From positions 1,550,001 to 1,614,000 of the forward strand of contig NZ_SODV01000001.1 in the NCBI RefSeq assembly GCF_004366355.1: a stretch of 64,000 bases of DNA. Direction: 5' to 3'. This DNA is from Dinghuibacter silviterrae (GTDB lineage: Bacteria > Bacteroidota > Bacteroidia > Chitinophagales > Chitinophagaceae). The notes below the pieces were generated by a model, which saw only the letters and a list, made by a program, of their open reading frames with translations, ran no database searches and was not told where the DNA came from. The number at the start of each line of letters is the position of its first letter. The first letter of the stretch is position 1. Of this stretch, positions 38,595 to 47,887 are shown one piece after another. The position numbers and the translations under genes were made by a program.

Positions 38595-39831
38595 GAAAAA
38601 GCCCGTCATAGTTGTCCCAAAGGGACAGGCCGAAGCCGAAGGCACCCAGGCGTGGAAAGACAGGCTTTCCTCTGCGCGGAGGGGCGGGCGCGCCCGCCGA
38701 AAGCGGCCAGAAAAGCGTGGAGGGGCCGGACCGGGAAAGCAGGTATTCGTAAGTGTCCGGGGCAGGCGTGCGGCTACCGCTGACAAATGCAAAGGCTTTG
38801 TACCGGTCGCCCAGTGAATCGGCCAACCAGTTTCCGGCAAACTGGCGTTCCAGGTCGTCGTATAAAGTATCCGGCCGTTTGCGGATGTTCAGATCCGGGA
38901 GGCAAAAAACGATCTTATGACGCGGCGCGTTTTGCAATAGCCCCGATAACTGAAGCGCCATACGCCGGTCCCCGGCATTTTCCGATGGAATACGGTCGGC
39001 ATAAGCCATGTCGGTCGCGGGCTCCTCTGCTTCGAGCGAAACGGCGGTAAAGCCACAGGAGTCGGCGAGAAAGGTCATGAGGCTGTCGCGGAGGTTTGTC
39101 CCCGAGCCGTCATCCCCGAGCGCGACCACCTGCGCCTGTCCGACGGCCAGGCGAAAGGCCGATAAAAAACCGCGATCCGCCAAAAAACCGCGATCCGCGA
39201 CCGGTATCGTGTGGGGCGCGGGGATCACCGGAGCGGGCGGCGGTATGTCTTTGACCGGAATCCCGTCGATCGTCATTTCCCAGTCGGATATACCGAGATC
39301 GACCTGGTAGTCGGCGATAAAACCAATGGTCATTTCGGGGCAAAGAGGATCTATGTCGCACTCCATCGTGAGGTGCAGCCAGGTGGTACCGGGCACGGTG
39401 TCCATAATAACACGCGAAAACTTGGGATGAAACGCCGTATCGCAGAGATGGTTGTAGTCCCAAAGACGGTTTTTGTTGAAAAAACGGAAGTCGGACGCGT
39501 TGCCTCTGAGAAAAGAGAGATAACAGGATGCCTTGAACCGGTGGGGATGGGGAAAAGAAGAAATGTCGATGTACTGAAAAGCAACGAAACTTTCATCCAT
39601 ATAGGCCGTGTCCCGGCATTGAATCCGGAAGACCGGATGCCCCTGGAAATGCGCCCCGGTATCCACCCACCCATCATAACGGCGACCACCATCCCCGCCC
39701 GGGAATATCCATTGAACCGGCAGATAATTAGGAAGATAACGATCGAAGGATCCGTTGAAAAAGACCTGGGCACGCACGAAGGCGGGCCAGGCGCCCAGGA
39801 GTACCAGGGCCGGCAGGCTATACCATTTCAT
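38536..39831 (-). CDS. Secreted protein with degenerate erythromycin-esterase-like domain
   Basis: A 431-residue protein with a signal peptide (MKWYSLPALVLLGAWPAFVRA). The first half (about 22-205) is a beta-rich, carbohydrate-binding-like domain with the FNGSFDRYLPNYLPVQW and WVDTG segments. The second half resembles the erythromycin esterase fold: AVGQAQVVALGDDGSGTNLR...FTAVSLEAEEPATDMAY, where active enzymes have LGExxHG and a later catalytic Glu/His set. Here the Glu and His of that first motif are replaced (GDDGSG), so esterase activity is doubtful. A six-residue duplication (ADRGFL twice) marks the domain junction. It is encoded in a surface-protein cluster and converges on rlmI with a 59-base overlap. 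Confidence 0.65.
   Translation of the reverse strand: MKWYSLPALVLLGAWPAFVRAQVFFNGSFDRYLPNYLPVQWIFPGGDGGRRYDGWVDTGAHFQGHPVFRIQCRDTAYMDESFVAFQYIDISSFPHPHRFKASCYLSFLRGNASDFRFFNKNRLWDYNHLCDTAFHPKFSRVIMDTVPGTTWLHLTMECDIDPLCPEMTIGFIADYQVDLGISDWEMTIDGIPVKDIPPPAPVIPAPHTIPVADRGFLADRGFLSAFRLAVGQAQVVALGDDGSGTNLRDSLMTFLADSCGFTAVSLEAEEPATDMAYADRIPSENAGDRRMALQLSGLLQNAPRHKIVFCLPDLNIRKRPDTLYDDLERQFAGNWLADSLGDRYKAFAFVSGSRTPAPDTYEYLLSRSGPSTLFWPLSAGAPAPPRRGKPVFPRLGAFGFGLSLWDNYDGLFLIAPAQSGTSGTPYSPSPR
39164..39199 (-). repeat. Tandem 18-base duplication in coding sequence
   Basis: Two 18-base units (39164-39181 and 39182-39199) differ only at the last base. They encode a duplicated ADRGFL hexapeptide in frame, a recent-looking slippage event inside the secreted protein gene. 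Confidence 0.75.
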
Positions 39832-39847
39832 CCAGGAATATAAGGAA

Positions 39848-40198
39848 TTATTTGGTTACCAGGAACTTACCCGAGTCGATAATCTCCCCGGTCTTGTTCC
39901 GCACCTGATAAATATACAGGCCCCTATAATAATCGCTCACGTTGAGCGTTAATTTAGCAGGCATGCTCACGGTCTCGTAGACCTTCTTGCCAATGAAGTT
40001 GTAGATAACCAGTGAATTAGATTTGTCGTAATCTTTCTGAAACTCAAAATTGACAAAGGTTACCGCTGGAACCGGGTATACCTTCACTACTTTCTCCGAT
40101 TCGTCCGGGTTGGGGAGGGGGGAGGTTTGGGCATAGAGACGGTGGGGAGCCATGGCAGCCCCCATTAAGAACAGCCATATGATGAGTATGCTTCTCAA
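39848..40198 (-). CDS. Free-standing T9SS type A sorting domain protein
   Basis: A 116-residue protein made of a signal peptide (about 1-23, ending RLYAQ), a short linker (TSPLPNPDESEK) and a complete type A C-terminal sorting domain: VVKVYPVPAVTFVNFEF ... SLVIYNFIGKKVYE ... LTLNVSDYYRGLYIYQVRNK ... GKFLVTK. Such domains normally sit at the end of large cargo; here there is essentially no cargo. It could be a decayed remnant of a larger protein or a genuine mini-protein processed by the secretion system. It lies beside a SprF/PorP gene, a T9SS partner. Confidence 0.85.
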   Translation of the reverse strand: MRSILIIWLFLMGAAMAPHRLYAQTSPLPNPDESEKVVKVYPVPAVTFVNFEFQKDYDKSNSLVIYNFIGKKVYETVSMPAKLTLNVSDYYRGLYIYQVRNKTGEIIDSGKFLVTK

Positions 40199-40270
40199 CG
40201 GATATTAGGGTACTTTCCTATTACAAGGTACAAAATTAATCCCATTTTTTCCACACAATCTTCTAAAATC

Positions 40271-41281
40271 CTAAAACTCAGGACAGAGGGTGCTGTTTCG
40301 GGTGGACGTACTGGCCCGGGTAAAAGCGAGCCAGGAGAGTCCCAGTTCAAAGCCGCCCCTGCCCTGGGAGGCCGTTTTGAGGTCAGAGATATTGGCGTCA
40401 TAACTCAAAGACACGATATAAGATCGCAGGTTTAATTTCACCACGGGAATAAAATCGCTTTGCCAACGGATAAAGGCCCCGAGCCCAAGAACCTCGTCCG
40501 GGTCGTCGGGATCTCCGAATTTGTAGGAAAACAAACCCCCGAACATGGTTTCATTATAGGGGCCCTGTATCATGTGGTCGGCGTGGATTTCCATAAAGGT
40601 CTCGTCGGACATATACAGCTTCATCCCCGCCGAGGCAATCCACTTCGGTTGGAGTTCGACCGTATTGTCGTTGTAAAAGGAGGAGCGCGGCTTGTTGAAG
40701 TGATCGTACGACACCCCCAGGTACAGGTGGTCCTGGTTGTCCTCGTCCAGGGAGGTGGAAAAGGCGATCCCGGCGGATCCGTCCAGGTAGGAGACGTTGT
40801 TCCCGAGGTTGCTTTCCCCGTTGTACCCGCCAGGGTTGGTATACTGGTAGTCGGTGGTGATCTTGCTTTGGTCTATCCTGCGTTGGGTAAGCCCTCCCGA
40901 AAAGCCGACGCTGAGGTACATTTCCCTGTCCGCGTTGAGGGATTTCTGATAGTTGATGGTAGGCTCCACGATGGTGGTGGTCAGGCCCGCGCTCCCGGCC
41001 TGGTCGTACATCAGCTGGGCGCCCAGGGTCAGGTAGTCATTCTGTCCCCCTATAGGGACCTTGTATTCCCCGCTGAGGTAGCCGGTTTGGAAAGGGCTGG
41101 AAATGCTTGTCCACTGGCTCCGGAACATCGCCTGGATGTGGACGTCTCCCTTGTACAAACCGCCCAGGGCAGGGTTCTGGTAGAGCTGTGCCTCGTAAAA
41201 CTGGGAGAAATGAATGTCCTGGCCGTGCGTGATTGCCGGCAAAAGAAACAGGATAAGGGCGTAGCATTTTCGCATAATCAT
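40271..41281 (-). CDS. PorP/SprF family type IX secretion membrane protein
   Basis: A 336-residue outer membrane barrel protein of the PorP/SprF family. Signal peptide: residues 1-20 (ending THGQ; ATG at 41275 is an equally good start). The family opening DIHFSQFYEAQLYQNPALGGLY is present, followed by barrel strands such as YLTLGAQLMYDQAGSAGLTT and YLGVSYDHFNKPRSSF. SprF proteins anchor and help export giant adhesins with type B sorting domains. The gene starts 4 bases after the stop of just such an adhesin gene, so this is a cargo-partner pair. Confidence 0.93.
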   Translation of the reverse strand: MIMRKCYALILFLLPAITHGQDIHFSQFYEAQLYQNPALGGLYKGDVHIQAMFRSQWTSISSPFQTGYLSGEYKVPIGGQNDYLTLGAQLMYDQAGSAGLTTTIVEPTINYQKSLNADREMYLSVGFSGGLTQRRIDQSKITTDYQYTNPGGYNGESNLGNNVSYLDGSAGIAFSTSLDEDNQDHLYLGVSYDHFNKPRSSFYNDNTVELQPKWIASAGMKLYMSDETFMEIHADHMIQGPYNETMFGGLFSYKFGDPDDPDEVLGLGAFIRWQSDFIPVVKLNLRSYIVSLSYDANISDLKTASQGRGGFELGLSWLAFTRASTSTRNSTLCPEF

Positions 41282-41285
41282 AGTT

Positions 41286-44200
41286 TTATCGCAACAAAGT
41301 CACATCCCCTTTAAAGAGCAGTGCCTGGTTGTTTTCACAAATAATTTCGCATTCGTAAACGAAGACGTCCGGGGAGACTTTTCTTCCCCCGACGGTCCCG
41401 TCCCAACCGGCGCTGACGTCGTTGGGAAGGAAGTTGTAGCGTTCGAAGACCAACTGGCCCCAGCGGTTGAAGATCCGGAAGGACTTCACGAGGCTGATCC
41501 CTTTGCCCCGGGGATAGAACACGTCGTTCATCCCGTCCCCGTTGGGGGAGAAGGTATTCGGGATAAACACATTCCCACCCCCGCAGGTGACAAAAACGGT
41601 CAAAGTGTCCTGGGCCGTGCACCCGGCGGCGTTTCGCACGGTGACGGTATAGAAGGTGTTCCCGGTGGGGCTCGCCGAGGGATCCGGACAAGTATCGCAG
41701 CTTAGACCGCCCGGCGGGGCCCAGACCCATCCGGTCACGTCGGGGGAATTGGTGGTGTGCAGGGGCGTCGGCGTACCGGCGGCCGCGGTCACATCGGGAC
41801 CCACGCTGACCGTGGGCAGCGGATCGACGGTAACCGTGATGTGCCCAAGCTCGGTAAAGCAGTGGGCGCTGTCCGAACCGGCCACCGTATAGGTCGTGGT
41901 GGCGGGCGGCGTGGCGACCGGGTCGGCGATGTCCGGATTGGTCAGCCCGGTGGAAGGGGACCAGCGATAGGTGTATGCCCCGCTGGCCTGGAGGCGGTAG
42001 TAACCGCCCAGGCAAACCGCGGTGTCTCCGCCCACGAGGACGACGGGTGGATGGATCACGCGGATGTGGGCGCTATCGGCGGTGGTACACCCGTACACCG
42101 TATACCCGGTCAGGTAGTATTCTATGTCCGAAGGCGGGTCGGCTTGTGGTGTCGCACAGGTGGTGCAGCTCAGACCGGCCGGGGGTGACCAGACATACCG
42201 GTCCGCCCCGCTGGCCTGGAGGGCGATGGGAGTGCCCTGGCAAAGGACGTAGTTTCCCCCCGCTGAGGTGGCGGGCAGGGGATGGATGACGACGTTTACC
42301 CCGGAGCTGTCGGTGCAGCCGTGGTTGTCGACTACCTGTAAGGATACCGTATAATTCCCGGCCTGCGTATAAGCCGCGGGGGGCGGTTGTGGGGTCTTGG
42401 CCGTCTGGCCGTCCCCCAGGTTCCATTGCCACGACAGGCTTGCCCCGGCAAGGACATCGGCATAAAAAGACAGGGTGGCCGGCATGCAAGCGGAACTATC
42501 CCCATGGACCTGGACCTCCGGCGGTTGGAAGATGTGGATGGTATCCGGGAGCCGGAGCGTGTCCGTACAGCCGTTGATCGTGGTAAAGGCGTGGGTGACG
42601 CTATAGGCGCCCGGCTGGTTGTAGGCGTGGGAGGGGTTTTGCGCCGAGGAAGTGGATCCGTCCCCAAAGTCCCAGAAGTACGCTCCGGGGGCGTCGTTTG
42701 AAAGGGAAGAGTCCTCAAACTGGATCAGCGCGGAGCCGCAGGCCTTTGTCGCATTCATGCCCAGACCCGCCACCGCTTTATAGACATGGATCAGTTGCGC
42801 CCCGGTAATGGGGACCTGGCAATGGTCCGCATTGACCAGGATGATCCGGGGCTGATAGGTACCGGTATCCAGGTAGGCGTGGCTGGCCATATTTTGCGGA
42901 CCCGACAGGGTCTCCCCGTCTCCATAGTCCCACACAAAATTCACGGAGCTGTCGGAGGCCACGGCAAAGCGGGCGCTTACGCTGTCGCAACCGGTGACCG
43001 GGGAATAGGTAAAAGTGCCCGTGGGGCCGTGCACGATGACGGTATCGTTGGCTACGGAGGTACATCCGCTGGCCCCGGTCACGGTCAGGGTGACGACATA
43101 GACGCCGGGATAAGAATAAAAGTGCACCGGGTTGTTGCCGGTGGACGTGTTCCCGTCCCCAAAGTCCCATTGGGACCCGGTAAAGCTCGACGACTGGTTG
43201 GTAAACTGCGCCTGGAGCGGAGGACAGGAGCTGATCTTTTGGGGAAGGGTGAAGGCGGCGGTCGGCACCTGTACATGGACATAGCCGGGTTTGCTCAGGC
43301 TGTCCGAACAACCCAGGGCGTCCGTCAGGCGGAGGCTCACCGTATCCAGGCCAGGCCGGGTATATACGTGCGAAGGCGCGAACCCCGGGTTGGACGCGCT
43401 GGCCGTGATCCCGTCCCCGAAGTTCCAGGTATAGGTGATGGGGGCCATGCCGCCGGTGGACCGGTTGTCGAAGTAAATGGTTTTACCGGCGCAGATCACC
43501 GTATCGGACACCGAAAAATCCACCCGGGGTGCGGAGACAAGGACGTTTCCCACGGTGGAGTCCGTACAACCGTACGTATCCCTGACGGTCAGCACGACCA
43601 GCATGGACCCACCCTTGGTATAGGTATGGAGGTATGGGGGCGTGAGCAGGGAATCCCTGACCCCGTCTCCGAAGGACCAGGTCCAACCGGCCAGCGGATG
43701 GGTGCCGTCGGTTGTGGAGTGGTCGTTGAACGTTACCGGGACCCCCGCGCAAACCGCCGTGGGGGCCGGTGTAAAGGCAGCGGTGGGCCCGTTGACGGAA
43801 ACCGGGACGGGGAGTGTATAGGTCGTGTCGCAATGGTTGAGGTCGGTGACGCGGACCGTGACGTGGTATTGACCCGACAACAGATAGACGTGGGTGATCG
43901 CGGGGTTGTTCCGGCTGGATTGCAAGACCCCGTCCCCAAAGTCCCAGGTGATGCCCGATACCATCGAGGTATCCAGGTGGGGACAGGTAAACGTGACCAT
44001 GCTTCGTCTGCAGGTGGACGAAACGGACGCCTGGATGGTGGGGTCCTCCATGATGACCAGTATTTTCTGGGAACCCGTCTCGGTACAGGTACCGTTGGTG
44101 ACGGTCAGGGAGACCCAGTAGGTACCGGGCGTCGCATAGGTATGGACCGGATTCGGTTCGGTACTGGTATCACCGTCCCCGAATTTCCACAGACGGGCCG

Positions 44201-46127
44201 TCTCATCGACGCTGACATCCGTAAAAGACCGGGTCAGGCGCTGGCTGCAGTTCATGGCCGTCGTAAAATGCGCGGCGGGTGGCGCGATATGGATATACAA
44301 CTGGTGGACCACCGTATCCCGGCAACCATTGTTGACGTTGACCAGGGCGACCGTATACGTGCCGGTGTCCCCGTAGGCCCAATAGTAATTGGGCGTCCCC
44401 CCATAGACGTCACCCCCCAACCCCGTGGGATACCAATTCCAATTGGACACCGGGCCCGGTGTCGTCCCAGTGAAAAGGATCGCCTGGCCCACGCAGGCGC
44501 TGGTAGGGGACCCGGTAAATGCCGTGGCCGGTTTTGTACCCACCGTCACCGCGGCGGTATCCTGCTGGGTGGCCGTACAGCCGCCGGAGGTCGTCATCGT
44601 CAGCGAGATCGTATAGGTTCCCTGGACGGTATAAGTATGGCTTGGGGCGGCCACGGCAGACTGGGAACCATCCCCGAAGTCCCAGAGGTATTGCACGACG
44701 GGATCCGGAGAGGTGATCTGGGCAGTGGGTGTGATCGTATACGGCACGCAGCCAAAAACCGGCAGACCTTTAAAAATGGCGCTGGGCGGACTGATATTAA
44801 TATAGGCGTTGGCCTGTACGGTGTCCGGGCAGCCACCGGGCCCGGTCACGATCAACCGGACGGTAAAGGACCCGAAGCTGGTGTAGGTATGCACGGGGTT
44901 CTGTAGGGTGGACGTCCCGCCATCTCCGAAGGTCCAGGCATACGTCAGGATGCCGGACGAGTCCGCTTGAAACTGGACGCTCAGGGGAAGGCTGCAACCG
45001 GTGGTCCGGGACGCCGTAAAATTGCCCTTCGGGGGATTGGTCACCGGGAAAGTCTGTGTGACCGAATCCGTACAGGCCCCTGCATACACCACCAGCGTGA
45101 CGGCGTATGACCCCGCCAGCGTGTAGGTATGGGCGGGACCGGGCAACCGGGATACCTGTCCGTCTCCAAAACGCCAGAGGACGCTGTCCGGATGCACACC
45201 GGTGGTGTTCCGGAAGGTCACGGGGCTTTTGGTGCAGCCCGTAGGCACACTCGTGGTAAAGCTGGCGTTGCCCTGACCCACGGCGATATAGGCCGTCTGC
45301 GTCAGGGTATCCGCGCAACCCATGGGAGAAGTGGCGATCAGGGAAACCGTATAGGTCCCCGGCTGGGTATAAATATGCATGGGATTGGGGACGGTGGAGA
45401 CGCCCTGGTCGCCAAAGGCCCAGGTATAGGTCAGGGGGCCGGGACCGGTACTGGTATTGGCAAACCGGACCGTATCCGGCGTTTTACAGGCCGCAACAGG
45501 GTTTGCGCTAAATGCCGCCTGCGCCGGGGCGGGTATGTCGACCAGGTTCAACCGGGTGAGCGTGGCCGCGCAACCATAGTTGCTGGTCACCTGGAGGCTG
45601 ACATTAAAACGGCCGGCCGCCGTATAAGTATGCTGCGGATCGGCCGTGGACGCCGTAGTGCCGTCCCCGAAGTCCCATTTCCACTGGACGATGGAGCCCG
45701 GCGTTGTCGTACTACTGTCGGCGAAAGCCGTCGCCAGGGGCAGGCAGCCCGTCGTGTCGGTGACGCCAAAAGCGGCAACGGGTATGGGATAGACCGAAAT
45801 GTATTGAGTTTTTGTTACGGAGTCCACATGACCCGACGCATCGGTGACGACAAGTTTGACCGTGTATGTACCGGGGGAAAAATAAGTGGCCGCGGGGTTC
45901 TGGATGCCCGACCGGTTGCCGTTACCAAGGTCCCACTTCCAGGAAACCGGGTTTCCGGCAGACTGGTCGGTAAATTGTACGAAGAGCGGGGTACAACCGC
46001 TAACCGGGCTCGCGCTGAAGGCGGCCTGCACCTGTCCCTTTGCGGGCTGGAGCACAGCCTGCAGGAGCAACAGAGATAAACACCCCCGTCGCAGGGGTCG
46101 CGTGATAAAAAGAGTACAGGAATACAC
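41286..46127 (-). CDS. Giant PKD-repeat adhesin with T9SS type B sorting domain
   Basis: A 1613-residue secreted protein. An N-terminal hydrophobic signal (LSLLLLQAVLQPAKGQ) is followed by about 15 PKD domains, each marked by W-x-FGDG-x-x-S/T and a downstream HxY-x-x-xGxYxVxLxV; one copy around residue 600 is atypical. Then come three Ig-like modules with LCQG / VCLG openings and the type B C-terminal sorting domain (FIPNTFSPNGDGMNDVFYP ... FRIFNRWGQLVFER ... GWDGTVGGRKVSPDVFVYEC). The protein should be exported by the type IX system and act as a surface adhesin or matrix protein. The SprF partner gene follows after 4 bases. The repeats explain the many long shadow frames on the other strand. 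Confidence 0.95.
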   Translation of the reverse strand: MYSCTLFITRPLRRGCLSLLLLQAVLQPAKGQVQAAFSASPVSGCTPLFVQFTDQSAGNPVSWKWDLGNGNRSGIQNPAATYFSPGTYTVKLVVTDASGHVDSVTKTQYISVYPIPVAAFGVTDTTGCLPLATAFADSSTTTPGSIVQWKWDFGDGTTASTADPQHTYTAAGRFNVSLQVTSNYGCAATLTRLNLVDIPAPAQAAFSANPVAACKTPDTVRFANTSTGPGPLTYTWAFGDQGVSTVPNPMHIYTQPGTYTVSLIATSPMGCADTLTQTAYIAVGQGNASFTTSVPTGCTKSPVTFRNTTGVHPDSVLWRFGDGQVSRLPGPAHTYTLAGSYAVTLVVYAGACTDSVTQTFPVTNPPKGNFTASRTTGCSLPLSVQFQADSSGILTYAWTFGDGGTSTLQNPVHTYTSFGSFTVRLIVTGPGGCPDTVQANAYINISPPSAIFKGLPVFGCVPYTITPTAQITSPDPVVQYLWDFGDGSQSAVAAPSHTYTVQGTYTISLTMTTSGGCTATQQDTAAVTVGTKPATAFTGSPTSACVGQAILFTGTTPGPVSNWNWYPTGLGGDVYGGTPNYYWAYGDTGTYTVALVNVNNGCRDTVVHQLYIHIAPPAAHFTTAMNCSQRLTRSFTDVSVDETARLWKFGDGDTSTEPNPVHTYATPGTYWVSLTVTNGTCTETGSQKILVIMEDPTIQASVSSTCRRSMVTFTCPHLDTSMVSGITWDFGDGVLQSSRNNPAITHVYLLSGQYHVTVRVTDLNHCDTTYTLPVPVSVNGPTAAFTPAPTAVCAGVPVTFNDHSTTDGTHPLAGWTWSFGDGVRDSLLTPPYLHTYTKGGSMLVVLTVRDTYGCTDSTVGNVLVSAPRVDFSVSDTVICAGKTIYFDNRSTGGMAPITYTWNFGDGITASASNPGFAPSHVYTRPGLDTVSLRLTDALGCSDSLSKPGYVHVQVPTAAFTLPQKISSCPPLQAQFTNQSSSFTGSQWDFGDGNTSTGNNPVHFYSYPGVYVVTLTVTGASGCTSVANDTVIVHGPTGTFTYSPVTGCDSVSARFAVASDSSVNFVWDYGDGETLSGPQNMASHAYLDTGTYQPRIILVNADHCQVPITGAQLIHVYKAVAGLGMNATKACGSALIQFEDSSLSNDAPGAYFWDFGDGSTSSAQNPSHAYNQPGAYSVTHAFTTINGCTDTLRLPDTIHIFQPPEVQVHGDSSACMPATLSFYADVLAGASLSWQWNLGDGQTAKTPQPPPAAYTQAGNYTVSLQVVDNHGCTDSSGVNVVIHPLPATSAGGNYVLCQGTPIALQASGADRYVWSPPAGLSCTTCATPQADPPSDIEYYLTGYTVYGCTTADSAHIRVIHPPVVLVGGDTAVCLGGYYRLQASGAYTYRWSPSTGLTNPDIADPVATPPATTTYTVAGSDSAHCFTELGHITVTVDPLPTVSVGPDVTAAAGTPTPLHTTNSPDVTGWVWAPPGGLSCDTCPDPSASPTGNTFYTVTVRNAAGCTAQDTLTVFVTCGGGNVFIPNTFSPNGDGMNDVFYPRGKGISLVKSFRIFNRWGQLVFERYNFLPNDVSAGWDGTVGGRKVSPDVFVYECEIICENNQALLFKGDVTLLR

Positions 46128-46295
46128 GGTATGTATCCTGGACTACACAATGCCTACTGGAGTGGGAGACAAGCAGCAGGTACGGAAGAAAAACGGGGAT
46201 AGAGTTTCTCGGAAAGGATAAGCGTTTTCGGTCATCCAATATACGAATTATGTTCAATTCGTGCAATTTTCAGCCGCGGGCACACCGCCCGGCCC

Positions 46296-47786
46296 TTAGG
46301 CGTGGCCGTATATATCCCGGTACTTGTCCCGGGCATACGCCAGGAAAACCTCCGCGTCCAGCCCCTCCCCTGTCGCCTCCTTGCAAAGGTCGTTGCTCAG
46401 GAAAAAGCGCCCGTGCCGGTGGATTTTTTCCCGGAGCCACTTCAGCAAGAGGCTGTAATCCCCCGCCCGGATACCCGCATCCAACCCCGGTGTCTCCCGT
46501 ACGCAGGCCTTGAAAAGCTGGGCCGCATACAGGCTCCCCAGGGTATAGGTCGGGAAATACCCAAAGCTGCCATGGCTCCAATGGACGTCCTGGAGACACC
46601 CTCGACGATCGTCGGGGACCTTCAGCCCCAGGTATTTGTGATAGGATGCCGCCCAGTATTCCGGGATATCCCGTACGGACAGCGTCCCCCCGATCAGGGC
46701 CTTTTCCAGTTCATACCGGATCAGGATGTGAAAATGATAGGTGAGCTCGTCCGCCTCTGTGCGGATCAGGGAAGGCTCCACCCGGTTGATCCCCTTATAA
46801 AAGGTTTCCGCGCTCCCGAAGGTCCCCGGGAAATACGACGTCAGCACGGGCCAAAGCCCCTCCCAGAAGGCCAGGCTGCGGCCGAGGTTGTTTTCCCAAA
46901 GCCGGCTTTGGGACTCGTGGATCGACAAGGAACAGGGTTCGCCCAGCGGCAACCCGTATTCCTCCGCGGGGAGTCCCTGTTCATACAAGGCGTGCCCACC
47001 CTCGTGGATACAGCTCCAGGTCATGGAGGTAAAATCGGTTTCGCTGATCCGCGTCGTCACCCGGACGTCCGTCGAGGCGAAGTTGGTCGTAAAAGGGTGT
47101 TCCGACAGGTCCTGCCGGAAGGCGGTTTTGTCCAGCCCCATGCGGTGTAAAAGGTCCAGCCCCCAGGACCATTGCTGGGCTTTGGGAAAATGTCCGTGCA
47201 AAGCCCTGCTGTCCACCTGCGGCGCCCGGCCGATCTCGTCCAGGAGCGCCTTGAGGGGCGCGGTCAGCGCACCAAAAAGGCCGTCCAGCCAGGCCACCGT
47301 GGCCCCTTTTTCGTAATCGTTCAAAAGCGCATTGTACGGATGCCCCTCGTATCCTTTGAGGTCCGCCTCCTGCCGTTTGAGGGTCACCAACTTGTCCAGG
47401 TGGGGTGCAAAAACCGAAAAGTCATTGGCCTCCCTGGAGGCGATCCATGCCTGAAAAGCGGCGCTGGTCGCCGCGGAAAGGGTGCGGACGAAGTCCGAGG
47501 GGAGTTTTTGTTCGCGCGTGTAGTCTTCAAGACTCAGCGCGACGTTCCGCGCTTCGCACGGGTTGAGCCCGTTCGCCCCGCCGAGCGAGCGCAGCAACGC
47601 CCCCATCTCCTCTCCCGTAAAGCGCTCGTGCGCCAACTCGCTCAGCGTAGCCAACTGGCGCGCCCGCGCCCCCTCGCCCTTGGGGGGCATATAGGTTTCC
47701 TGGTCCCATTGGAGAACGGCGGCGCTGTAACGGAGATCGGCCACCCGCTGGAGTTTTTCGACGTATTGCGCGTACAAGTCAGGCAT
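46296..47786 (-). CDS. M32 family metallocarboxypeptidase
   Basis: A 496-residue carboxypeptidase Taq-type enzyme removing C-terminal amino acids with a metal ion. The metal site is HEGGHALYEQG (HExxH), followed by GEPCSLSIHESQSRLWENN, which supplies the third ligand Glu and the conserved IHESQSR. The N-terminal helical part includes VLQWDQETYMPPKG, and RIRADELTYHFHILIRYELE-like sequence (EADELTYHFHILIRYELEKA) is also typical. No signal peptide: cytoplasmic. It is divergent from the TonB-plug protein gene by 101 bases. Confidence 0.94.
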   Translation of the reverse strand: MPDLYAQYVEKLQRVADLRYSAAVLQWDQETYMPPKGEGARARQLATLSELAHERFTGEEMGALLRSLGGANGLNPCEARNVALSLEDYTREQKLPSDFVRTLSAATSAAFQAWIASREANDFSVFAPHLDKLVTLKRQEADLKGYEGHPYNALLNDYEKGATVAWLDGLFGALTAPLKALLDEIGRAPQVDSRALHGHFPKAQQWSWGLDLLHRMGLDKTAFRQDLSEHPFTTNFASTDVRVTTRISETDFTSMTWSCIHEGGHALYEQGLPAEEYGLPLGEPCSLSIHESQSRLWENNLGRSLAFWEGLWPVLTSYFPGTFGSAETFYKGINRVEPSLIRTEADELTYHFHILIRYELEKALIGGTLSVRDIPEYWAASYHKYLGLKVPDDRRGCLQDVHWSHGSFGYFPTYTLGSLYAAQLFKACVRETPGLDAGIRAGDYSLLLKWLREKIHRHGRFFLSNDLCKEATGEGLDAEVFLAYARDKYRDIYGHA

Positions 47787-47887
47787 AGGTTTGGTTGAGC
47801 CCTAAATGTACACCCGGGCCGGCAACGATCCCGAAATAAAAACGGATTCTTATTCGTACATTCAGCGCACTCAAGATTAACCCGCCT

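Noticed and set aside
42786..44906. 706-codon plus-strand frame inside the PKD adhesin gene
   Set aside because: Repeat-driven Gly/Arg-rich shadow of the PKD domains.
41286..46127. Repeats in the adhesin gene as a possible CRISPR array
   Set aside because: The period is about 85-95 codons and encodes diverged PKD domains; no short identical repeats with unique spacers.
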